Shown: positions 25,039-32,122 of the stretch, in pieces
Numbering within the stretch: position 1 is the stretch's first letter
Layout of the letters: each line of letters opens with the position of its first letter
Source: Aldehydirespirator sp965221605
GTDB taxonomy: Bacteria; Actinomycetota; Acidimicrobiia; Acidimicrobiales; Aldehydirespiratoraceae
Direction: 5' to 3'
Length of the DNA: 64,000 bases
Assembly (NCBI GenBank): GCA_965221605.1
Contig: CBDCSK010000005.1
Location: 1 to 64,000, forward strand
Translations under genes and position numbers: made by a program
Notes under the pieces: generated by a model
Told to the model about the DNA's origin: nothing
Databases searched by the model: none
The model's input: only the letters and a program-made list of their open reading frames with translations

Positions 25039-26480
25039 GGTGCCGCTCCCGGCTGCCCGGCGCCCGACTTCGCGAGGGAGGCCGGTATTCCGAAGCGCCC
25101 CGGGTGGGCATACAGGCTCGAGCCCCGCGACATCAGGCCGATCAGCGGCCCCATGAAGAAGTACGTCGCGATCAGGTCGAGGATGGTGGCCAGCCCCAGG
25201 TAGAGGGCGAAGCCCCGCACCGGGCCGGAGGTCAGCCAGTACAGGACGCCGGCCGCGATCAGCGAAGCGAAGTCGGCCTTGACAATGGTCGAGTACGCCA
25301 CCGGGAAGGCGCGGTCGACCGCGGAGCGCAGGGTCCGGCCCGAGCGCACGTCCTCCTTGAGGTGCTCGAAGTAGACGACGTTGGAGTCGACCGACACGCC
25401 GATGGCCACGATGAGGCCGGTCACACCGGCCAGGGTCAGCGCGAGTCCCTGGGACTCGCCCAGCCAGGCGATGATCGTCCACAGCATGGCCCCCGACAGC
25501 CCCAGGCTGGCGATGGCCACCAGGCCGAGCAGGCGGTAGTACACGATCAGGTAGGCCGAGACCAGGGCGAGCCCGATGATCCCCGCGAGGACACCGGCGG
25601 CGAGGGCGTCGGTTCCCAGCGACGCCGACACGATCTGGCTCTGCTGAGCCTCCAGCTCCACGGGAAGGGCGCCGTAGTCCAGCACCAGGGCGAGATCCCT
25701 GGCCTCGTCCTCGGTGAACCGGCCGGAGATGGTGATCTCGGAACGCTCGAACGGCGAGAACACCGCGCTGTCGGCTTGGACCGCCGGCGCGCTCACCACC
25801 TCGTTGTCGAGCTCGATGGCCACCTGCCCGGTGGGGCACGACGGGTCGCGGCTGTGGCATCGGCGGCTCACCGCGTTGAACAGGTCGATGCCCTCGGGTC
25901 CGGGCTTGAACGTGGGCGCCACATGCCAGCCGATGAAGGAATGGAACTGGGCGACCGCGCCCTCGAGGCTGTCACCGGCGACCGCGCTGGGGCCCAGCCG
26001 GTAGCGGGCGACGATGTTGCGGGCGTCGTCGTAGCTGGGCAGCACCACCTCGGCGTCGGCAGGGGCCTCGCCCTCGGTGAGGGCGTACAGGCCAGCGAGG
26101 GGGTCCTCGGCGGCCGCCGCAGCGTAGTCCGCCTCGCCGAGCACGCTGAGCACGGGGCGGAACCGCAGCTCCGCGGTCTGGCCCACCAGGTCCAGCGCCC
26201 TCTGCTGCTCGTCGACGCCGGGAAGCTGGACGAGGATGTTGCCTCCCTGGGTGGATATCTCGGGCTCGGCGACGCCGAGACCGTCGACACGGTTGCGGAT
26301 GATCTCCACCGCCACTTCCAGCTCTTCGGGCTCCGGGGCCCGGGTCGGCTCCAGCACCACGCTGGCGCCGCCCTGCAGGTCGAGGCCGAGAAGGGGCTCG
26401 TTGCCGGAGGCCAGCGTGTAGACCACACCGCCGACGGCGACCACGACGATGGCGATCACATAGACGAGCTTGCGGCGCAC
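25035..26480 (-). CDS. secD: Protein translocase subunit SecD
   Basis: The 481-residue SecD subunit of the Sec accessory complex starts with one membrane helix, then LLGLDLQGGASVVLEP, the family signature. A large extracytoplasmic region with NRVDGLGVAEPEISTQGGN and a base with GRFTEDEARDLALVLDYGAL follows. Five C-terminal helices include GVTGLIVAIGVSVDSNVVYF and KADFASLIAAGVLYWL. It lies between yajC and secF, overlapping secF by four bases. An insertion in the extracytoplasmic part (CHSRDPSCPTG) holds two cysteines. Confidence 0.95.
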   Translation of the reverse strand: MRRKLVYVIAIVVVAVGGVVYTLASGNEPLLGLDLQGGASVVLEPTRAPEPEELEVAVEIIRNRVDGLGVAEPEISTQGGNILVQLPGVDEQQRALDLVGQTAELRFRPVLSVLGEADYAAAAAEDPLAGLYALTEGEAPADAEVVLPSYDDARNIVARYRLGPSAVAGDSLEGAVAQFHSFIGWHVAPTFKPGPEGIDLFNAVSRRCHSRDPSCPTGQVAIELDNEVVSAPAVQADSAVFSPFERSEITISGRFTEDEARDLALVLDYGALPVELEAQQSQIVSASLGTDALAAGVLAGIIGLALVSAYLIVYYRLLGLVAIASLGLSGAMLWTIIAWLGESQGLALTLAGVTGLIVAIGVSVDSNVVYFEHLKEDVRSGRTLRSAVDRAFPVAYSTIVKADFASLIAAGVLYWLTSGPVRGFALYLGLATILDLIATYFFMGPLIGLMSRGSSLYAHPGRFGIPASLAKSGAGQPGAAP

Positions 26481-26522
26481 GGCGCCTCCCGCGGTCTCGC
26501 CGGCGGCTCGGCGGAAACGCCT

Positions 26523-26843
26523 CTAGGACTCGTCGCCGGCCGAGTCGTCTGCGGCCTCGTCGTCAGGCTCGGCGTCGTCGTCGGCGGGCTCGGTCACCTT
26601 GCCGGCTACGGCATCCCGGGACATCTTCAACTCCACGTCCGGGGCCACCTCGAGCCACACCACGGCCTCCTCGACTTCGGCCACCACGCCGTGGATGCCG
26701 GCGTTGGTCACCACCTCGTCGCCCACTTGCAGGGAGCGCACCAGCTCCCGGCGGGCCTTCTCCCGCTTCTGCTGGGGACGCAGCAGCAGGTAGTAGAACG
26801 CGCCGATGACGAGAATGAGGAAGAAGAAGGATCCGATATCCAT
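26523..26843 (-). CDS. yajC: Preprotein translocase subunit YajC
   Basis: This 106-residue protein has one N-terminal helix (IGSFFFLILVIGAFYYLLL) and the YajC core RPQQKREKARRELVRSLQVG followed by DEVVTNAGIHGVVAEVEE. The last 25 residues are strongly acidic (DDDAEPDDEAADDSAGDES). YajC associates with SecDF. The gene precedes secD by 42 bases in the same direction and follows tgt by nine. Confidence 0.93.
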   Translation of the reverse strand: MDIGSFFFLILVIGAFYYLLLRPQQKREKARRELVRSLQVGDEVVTNAGIHGVVAEVEEAVVWLEVAPDVELKMSRDAVAGKVTEPADDDAEPDDEAADDSAGDES

Positions 26844-26852
26844 GCCGGGAGC

Positions 26853-27962
26853 CTATTTGAATATGCGGCTGACGCCTGCGCGCAACTCGTCGAATGTCCC
26901 TTCCCGCACCGCGGCCCGCACCCGGTCCATGAGGCGCAGCAGCCACGCCAGGTTGTGCAAGGTCACCAGCCGGGCCGCGGTGGGCTCGTGGGTCGCCAGC
27001 AGATGCCGGAGGTAGCCCCGTGACCAGCGGCCGGCCGGGCTGTCGGGAAACGACGGGTCGAGGGGCTCGTCGCTGCCGGCGTGGCGGGCAGCCGAGAGGT
27101 TGTACCGGCCGGCGTCGCTGAGGACCGTGCCGTGGCGGCCCAGGCGGGTGGGCAGGACGCAGTCGAACATGTCGATGCCGCGGGCCACCGCCTCCACGAT
27201 GCCCACCGGGTCGCCCAGGCCCATGAAGTACCGGGGACTGTCGACGGGAAGAGCGGCGGTGCACGCCTCCAGGGCGTCCAGCATCGCCGGCCGCTCCTCG
27301 CCGACCGACAGCCCTCCGACCGCATACCCGTCGAATCCGACCTCCACGGTGCGTTCGGCGGACTCGCGCCGCAGGTTGATCTCCGCGCCGCCCTGGACGA
27401 TGCCGAACTGGCACTGGCGCGGCGCGGCGTCGGGGTGGGCCAGGAACGCGTCGCGGCCCCGCCGGGCCCACCGGGCGGTGCGGTGGACGGCCTCCTCGAG
27501 GACGGGCCGCTCCGACACCGCCGAGGGGCAGACGTCGAGCACCATGGTGATGTCGGCGCCGATGAGGGCCTGCTCGGTCACCGCGTCCTCGGGGGTGAGC
27601 CGGCAGGGAGAGCCGTCGTAGACCGACGAGAAGCTGGCGCCGTCATCGTCCACCTCGGGGGTCAGCGAGTAGATCTGGTACCCGCCCGAGTCGGTGAGCA
27701 CATGACCCGACCAGTCGGCGAAGCCGTGGATGCCGCCCAGGCGGGCCACGGTCTCGGACCCGGGCCGCAGCATCAGGTGGTAGGTGTTGGCCAGCACCAC
27801 CTCCACACCGAGAGCCTCCAGGTCCGACGAGTCGAGGTGCTTGACCGCCCCGCGGGTGCCCACCGGCATGAAGCAGGGCGTGGCGAAGCTCCCCCGCGTG
27901 GTAGTGACCGTCCCGGTGCGAGCATCCCCCGCGGCGCTCTGGAGTGTGAACGCAGCCCGCAT
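26853..27962 (-). CDS. tgt: Queuine tRNA-ribosyltransferase homologue lacking the zinc-site cysteines
   Basis: This 369-residue TGT-family protein exchanges guanine 34 for a queuosine precursor. Conserved parts include CFMPVGTRGAVKHLDSSDLE, LTDSGGYQIYSL with the first active-site aspartate, FGIVQGGAEINLRRES, the GGLSVGEERP loop, and GIDMFDCVLPTRLGRHG near residue 266 with the nucleophilic aspartate. The usual zinc site (CxCxxC in PLDPxCxCxxC near residue 300) is replaced by PLDPSFPDSPAGRWSRGYLR, so all three cysteines are absent although the downstream TLHN histidine remains. The ATG overlaps the queA stop by one base. The reading frame is open to 28163 as queA shadow. Confidence 0.92.
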   Translation of the reverse strand: MRAAFTLQSAAGDARTGTVTTTRGSFATPCFMPVGTRGAVKHLDSSDLEALGVEVVLANTYHLMLRPGSETVARLGGIHGFADWSGHVLTDSGGYQIYSLTPEVDDDGASFSSVYDGSPCRLTPEDAVTEQALIGADITMVLDVCPSAVSERPVLEEAVHRTARWARRGRDAFLAHPDAAPRQCQFGIVQGGAEINLRRESAERTVEVGFDGYAVGGLSVGEERPAMLDALEACTAALPVDSPRYFMGLGDPVGIVEAVARGIDMFDCVLPTRLGRHGTVLSDAGRYNLSAARHAGSDEPLDPSFPDSPAGRWSRGYLRHLLATHEPTAARLVTLHNLAWLLRLMDRVRAAVREGTFDELRAGVSRIFK

Positions 27963-29092
27963 CACCGGGCTCCCACGACTCCGGCGGCCGGTTCGGAGCG
28001 CGACACGAACATGGCGTCGCCGAAGGACAGGAACCGGTAGCCGTGCTGGAGGGCGGCCGAGTACAGCGTGCGCCAGCGAGGTCCGACGAACGCGTCGAGC
28101 AGGCACAGCAGGGTCGAGCGCGGCATGTGGAAGTTCGTCATCAGCGCGTCGACGACTTGCCACGGGTACGGCCGGCGGATGAACAGGCTGCTGCGTCCCG
28201 AAGCGTCGCCGGTGGCCGCCCAGGTCTCCAGGCAGCGCACGACGGTGGTTCCAACGGCCACGACCCGGCGGGCTCGGCCCAGCGCCTGCTGGACCTCCGG
28301 TGGCACCCGGTACTGCTCGGTGTGCATGACGTGATCGTCGAGGCGGTCCGCGGTGATGGGACGGAACGTGTCGAGCCCGACGGCCAGTTCCACCGCGACC
28401 ACCTCGGCGCCCGAGTCACGCACCCTGTCCAGCAGCTGCTCGGTGAAGTGCAGCCCGGCAGTGGGAGCCGCCGCCGAGGACGGTGTGCGCGAGTACACGG
28501 TCTGGTAGCGCTCATCGTCGTCGATGCCACCGGTGATGTAGGGAGGCAAGGGCACTGCACCGATGTCGTCAAGCACGCCCAGCAGCGGTCGCCCGCCGGT
28601 GTGCACTCGCACGACGCGCCGTCCTTCTCCCAGGTCCTCACCGATCTCGACGCCAACGTCACGCTCGCCTCCGAGGTCGCCGCCCTCGACACCAGCCCGA
28701 GCCTCGCCTCCAGGGTCGCCGCCCTCGACACCAGCCCGGCGGGAGTCGGGCGCCACCACCTCGCCGGGACGAAGACGCCGCGAGGGGCGGACCAGCGCCT
28801 CCCAGTAGCCGTCAGTGCGCTCGTGCAGCAGCAGCACCTCCACGGCACCGCCGGTGGCCCGCCGCATCCGCAGCCGGGCCGGAAGCACCCTGGTGTCGTT
28901 GACCACGACCACATCGCCGGGGCCGAGCAACCCGGGAAGGTCGCCGATATGACGGTGAGCCACCCCATTGCCGCAGTCCACCAGCAGCCGGGCCGCGTCG
29001 CGGGGCTCGATCGGCACTTGGGCGATGGCCTCGGGCGGCAGGGCGTAGTCGAGGTCTTCCGGCCCGATCGGCGCCGCGGTCGCATCCGGCAT
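27962..29092 (-). CDS. queA: S-adenosylmethionine:tRNA ribosyltransferase-isomerase
   Basis: The 376-residue QueA transfers and isomerises the ribose of AdoMet onto 7-aminomethyl-deazaguanine in tRNA, the step after Tgt. Motifs include LDYALPPEAIAQVPIEPRDA, GDVVVVNDTRVLPARLRMRR, YQTVYSRTPSSAAAPTAGLH (typical PGSVAAPTAGLHF), and TNFHMPRSTLLCLLDAF. Between RPSRRLRPGEVV and RRVVRVHTG there is a glycine/glutamate-rich insertion made of 13-residue repeats (ARAGVEGGDLGGE). The start is ATG at 29092; the frame upstream to 29332 is shadow of ruvB. It is coupled to tgt by a one-base overlap. Confidence 0.94.
   Translation of the reverse strand: MPDATAAPIGPEDLDYALPPEAIAQVPIEPRDAARLLVDCGNGVAHRHIGDLPGLLGPGDVVVVNDTRVLPARLRMRRATGGAVEVLLLHERTDGYWEALVRPSRRLRPGEVVAPDSRRAGVEGGDPGGEARAGVEGGDLGGERDVGVEIGEDLGEGRRVVRVHTGGRPLLGVLDDIGAVPLPPYITGGIDDDERYQTVYSRTPSSAAAPTAGLHFTEQLLDRVRDSGAEVVAVELAVGLDTFRPITADRLDDHVMHTEQYRVPPEVQQALGRARRVVAVGTTVVRCLETWAATGDASGRSSLFIRRPYPWQVVDALMTNFHMPRSTLLCLLDAFVGPRWRTLYSAALQHGYRFLSFGDAMFVSRSEPAAGVVGAR
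28664..28741. repeat. 39-base tandem repeat inside queA
   Basis: Two copies of a 39-base unit containing GGTCGCCGCCCTCGACACCA (28664-28702 and 28703-28741) encode 13-residue repeats of the type AGVEGGDLGGEAR within a surface-loop region of QueA. The unit is a multiple of three, so the frame is kept. Copy number may vary between strains. Confidence 0.75.
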
Positions 29093-29109
29093 CGGCGGGA
29101 CTCCGGCTG

Positions 29110-30216
29110 TCAGGTGAAGAGGCCGGGCTGGGTGTCCTGATCGGATTCGGGCGCCTCCAAGCCGAGATGCTCCCAGGCGGACGGGGTGGCCACCCGGCCT
29201 CTGGGGGTGCGCATCAGCAGCCCCTGCTGGATCAGGTACGGCTCGTAGACGTCCTCGACGGTCTCGGTCGGCTCGCTGACCGCGATGGCCAGCGTGGACA
29301 GGCCGACGGGACCACCTCCGAAGTTGCGGCACAGCGCTTCGATCACAGCTCGCGAGGCCCGGTCGAGACCTATCTCGTCGACACCGAAGAAGGCCAAGCC
29401 GTCGGCCGCGACCTCAGCGTCGACCCGGCCGTCGCGGTGCACCTCGGAGAAGTCGCGGACCTGCCGCAGCAGGCGGTTGGCTATCCGGGGGGTGCCCCGG
29501 GCCCGCCGGGCGATCTCGGCTGCGCCGGCGGTGTCGATCGTGACGTCGAGGATCCCCGCGGTGCGCTCGGTGATCGCCACCAGGTCGTCGGCGGTGTAGA
29601 AGTCGAGCCGGGCCACCAGACCGAAACGGTCGCGCAGCGGCCCGGTGATCAGACCGGTGCGGGTGGTCGCCCCGACCAGGGTGAACGGGGCCAGATCCAG
29701 GGGGATGGAACGGGCTGCGGGGCCCTTGCCGAGCACGATGTCGATGCGGAAGTCCTCCATGGCCGGGTAGAGCACCTCCTCCACCGGCCGGGGCAGGCGA
29801 TGGATCTCGTCGATGAACAGCACGTCGCCGGACTCCAGCTTGGTGAGCATGGCCGCCAGGTCGCCGGCCCGCTCCAGGGCCGGACCGGAGGTGGACTGGA
29901 GGTGGGCGCCGAGCTCGTTGGCGACGATATGGGCCAACGTGGTCTTCCCCAGGCCCGGCGGCCCCGCGAACAGCAGGTGGTCGACCGGCTCGCGCCGCTT
30001 GCGGGCCGCCCCGAGGAGCACGTCGAGGTGTCCCTTGAGCTCGCTCTGACCAACGAACTCCTCAAGGCTGCGGGGCCGCAGCGCGGCCTCGCCGAGACGG
30101 TCGGCGGGAAGCAGTTCCGCTGACATCAGCTCGTGGTCGTCGGTCTCCATCGCGCCGGGTCCGACCACCGCAGCGTCGCCGGGCGACCGGGCCAGGATCT
30201 CGGAGCGGGACATCAT
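29110..30216 (-). CDS. ruvB: Holliday junction branch migration helicase RuvB
   Basis: The 368-residue AAA+ motor of the RuvABC resolvasome has LRPRSLEEFVGQSELKGHLD, Walker A LLFAGPPGLGKTTLAHIVAN near residue 85, Walker B VLFIDEIHRLPRPVEEVLY, sensor GATTRTGLITGPLRDRFG with the arginine finger, and the C-terminal winged helix (PYLIQQGLLMRTPRGRVATP). The N-terminus is about 30 residues longer than usual, so an internal start is possible. It is separated from ruvA and ruvC by about 5 kb of surface-protein genes rather than following them directly. Confidence 0.96.
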   Translation of the reverse strand: MMSRSEILARSPGDAAVVGPGAMETDDHELMSAELLPADRLGEAALRPRSLEEFVGQSELKGHLDVLLGAARKRREPVDHLLFAGPPGLGKTTLAHIVANELGAHLQSTSGPALERAGDLAAMLTKLESGDVLFIDEIHRLPRPVEEVLYPAMEDFRIDIVLGKGPAARSIPLDLAPFTLVGATTRTGLITGPLRDRFGLVARLDFYTADDLVAITERTAGILDVTIDTAGAAEIARRARGTPRIANRLLRQVRDFSEVHRDGRVDAEVAADGLAFFGVDEIGLDRASRAVIEALCRNFGGGPVGLSTLAIAVSEPTETVEDVYEPYLIQQGLLMRTPRGRVATPSAWEHLGLEAPESDQDTQPGLFT

Positions 30217-30308
30217 CGCTGACCCTACGCGATCCGGTCCCCGGGTTGGGCCATCGCCGCAACCAACGGCCCATGCCAGCCAGCCACATTCGGCTCAGAC
30301 CTGAGCGA

Positions 30309-30755
30309 TCAAGGGATCGGAAGGATGCTGCAGATGGGCGTGTTTCCCCAGCCGGAGGGCCGGTTCGAGTCATAGATGCCCTCGACGGTGTCGGTTCCCT
30401 CCAGAACGTCGGTGTAGAGGATCCCCAACTGCCGGCATCGCGTCCGGTAGCGGGCGTTGATCTGGTCGGCCTCATCCTGTGAGGACGGTCGATGCGCCCG
30501 CCAGGCATTCTCCAGCTCCGTAGCCGCCAGGTCCGCGGCTTCCTGGCGCGCGCTATGGGAGGCCACACTCTCAGCAGTATCGCCCACGACGCTCTGCACG
30601 ACCACCACACCCAGAGCAGCCAGACCCGCCACCGCGGCCACCACCAGCAGCCACTCCAGAGTCGTCAACCCCTCATCGCCACGCCAACTACGACGCGCGG
30701 CGCCCTCGCGTTGCGCCGACACCGACGAGCCTGCTGGGAGGCCGCGCCGACGCAT
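30309..30755 (-). CDS. Prepilin-like protein with class III (Flp/TadE-type) signal
   Basis: This 148-residue protein has a basic leader ending RGDEG, then LTTLEWLLVVAAVAGLAALG. A prepilin peptidase would cut after Gly29, leaving glutamate at position 5 of the mature protein. This is the hallmark of type IV pilins and especially of Flp/TadE-like pseudopilins. The mature part is a helix (AADLAATELENAWRAHR) followed by two cysteines (RTRCRQLGILY, NTPICSILP) that may pair. It follows the lipoprotein gene by eight bases, with no visible ribosome-binding site. No peptidase, ATPase or platform gene lies nearby, so assembly would use machinery encoded elsewhere. Confidence 0.75.
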   Translation of the reverse strand: MRRRGLPAGSSVSAQREGAARRSWRGDEGLTTLEWLLVVAAVAGLAALGVVVVQSVVGDTAESVASHSARQEAADLAATELENAWRAHRPSSQDEADQINARYRTRCRQLGILYTDVLEGTDTVEGIYDSNRPSGWGNTPICSILPIP

Positions 30756-30763
30756 AGGAGGAT

Positions 30764-32122
30764 CTACCCGGCGCCTTCGTGGACACCGCCTATGGTGATC
30801 CCGAACCGGAGGTTGTAGTCGGGCAGGAACGCCACCTCTAGCAATGTGGATGTGTCGGCGCGGTCCGCCGGAACCGGAATGGAGCGACGATCGTCAATCC
30901 TCACCGACCTGTAGGCGCCTATCTCGCGCACGTCGAAGACCCTGCCGTCGTGGTAGTCCATCTCGGTCAGAAACACCCTCAGGTCCTCGACCACCAGGTC
31001 CGTCACCTCCTCGGCGACGCCGGGATGCGAGGTCGGCTCAACCAAATCGACGGTCGACATATAGGCTTGGTACCACTCGTCGTCGGACACGTCCTCAAGG
31101 GGCATGACGCCGGGATACAGCTGCATCAGATGCCACACCTGGTCCCAGGTGTCGGCCCAGAGCCCCGGGCTGCCAGAGACGAAGAACGACCGCCGCGCAT
31201 CCGGCTCGGGCACAAACTGCGCGCTCACCTCGAATCCGATCGACTCGGGATCTGAAGGCCCTCGGTAGCCCTCGATCTCAAAAGGCACCACCTCGGTGGG
31301 CTGCACCGTCAACGGGAACACCCACCGGCCGTCGCCCACCGACACCGTCACATGGCGCGCGAACAACCTCTCAGACATGTTCTGCACCAGGCCCCTCACC
31401 GCCCCGCCGCGCACCAGCACCGAGTCCAACCGAACCGCCACCTCGTCACGGAACACATCCAGGTCGGCGCGATCAGGCAGGTCGTAGCGATTAGGCCAGC
31501 AGCAGTCGCTGAACCCCAACTCGACCGTGCCGCCCCACCAGGGCTCCATACTCAACGGCCCCGGCAGATCAGCCGTCGCCGCCTCCGTCGCCTCGGCGCT
31601 CGACGGCCGTGAACCGTCATCCGGCCCGGCCCCGTCCACACCGGACTCCAACACGCCGCCGCCGGCGGCATCCACGGCCTCCGACAACACCACACCGTCA
31701 CCGGAGCCGGCGGCCTCGAACGCGGGCAGCCCATCCTCTATGGAACCCGCCACAGCATCCGTCGAGCCCGAGCCGCCGACCGGATCCCCCACAGCAGCTG
31801 AAGCCTCCCCACCAGCACCGCCGTCGTCAGGCTCAGCATCAGCCCATGCGGAACCGCCGACCGGATCCGCCACACCGTCTGATGCACCATCGCCAGAACC
31901 GGGCACCGGGCCATACCACCCGGAACCGTCGACGCCAACAGACGGCGCCGGCGCATCCGGAGCCTGGGTGTCGGCAGCCCGCTGACCACAACCCGACAAC
32001 AACACCGCCGCCACGCACCCGATCCACAGCCGCGCCCACCGACGACACCGCACCCGACCGAGCGCACCGTACCCGCCGGATCCTGCGACACGGCCCACCG
32101 AGACCCGGCCCTCCATCGTCAT
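30764..32122 (-). CDS. Lipoprotein with long glycine/aspartate-rich linker
   Basis: This protein of about 452 residues has a signal with lipobox LLSGC (Cys45 from the chosen start). Then come about 150 residues of low-complexity linker rich in G, A, S, D and E (DPVGGSGSTDAVAGSIEDGL). A compact C-terminal domain of about 250 residues follows, with FSDCCWPNRYDLPDRADLDV and DTWDQVWHLMQLYPGVMPL. I recognise no family for that domain. The ATG at 32122 overlaps the stop of the repeat-protein gene (ATGA), so the two are translationally coupled and probably act together on the cell surface. Confidence 0.75.
   Translation of the reverse strand: MTMEGRVSVGRVAGSGGYGALGRVRCRRWARLWIGCVAAVLLSGCGQRAADTQAPDAPAPSVGVDGSGWYGPVPGSGDGASDGVADPVGGSAWADAEPDDGGAGGEASAAVGDPVGGSGSTDAVAGSIEDGLPAFEAAGSGDGVVLSEAVDAAGGGVLESGVDGAGPDDGSRPSSAEATEAATADLPGPLSMEPWWGGTVELGFSDCCWPNRYDLPDRADLDVFRDEVAVRLDSVLVRGGAVRGLVQNMSERLFARHVTVSVGDGRWVFPLTVQPTEVVPFEIEGYRGPSDPESIGFEVSAQFVPEPDARRSFFVSGSPGLWADTWDQVWHLMQLYPGVMPLEDVSDDEWYQAYMSTVDLVEPTSHPGVAEEVTDLVVEDLRVFLTEMDYHDGRVFDVREIGAYRSVRIDDRRSIPVPADRADTSTLLEVAFLPDYNLRFGITIGGVHEGAG

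Noticed and set aside
30361..30375. tRNA-like T-arm sequence GGTTCGAGTC
   Set aside because: It lies inside the prepilin-like gene and no cloverleaf can be built around it. No tRNA was found anywhere in the window.
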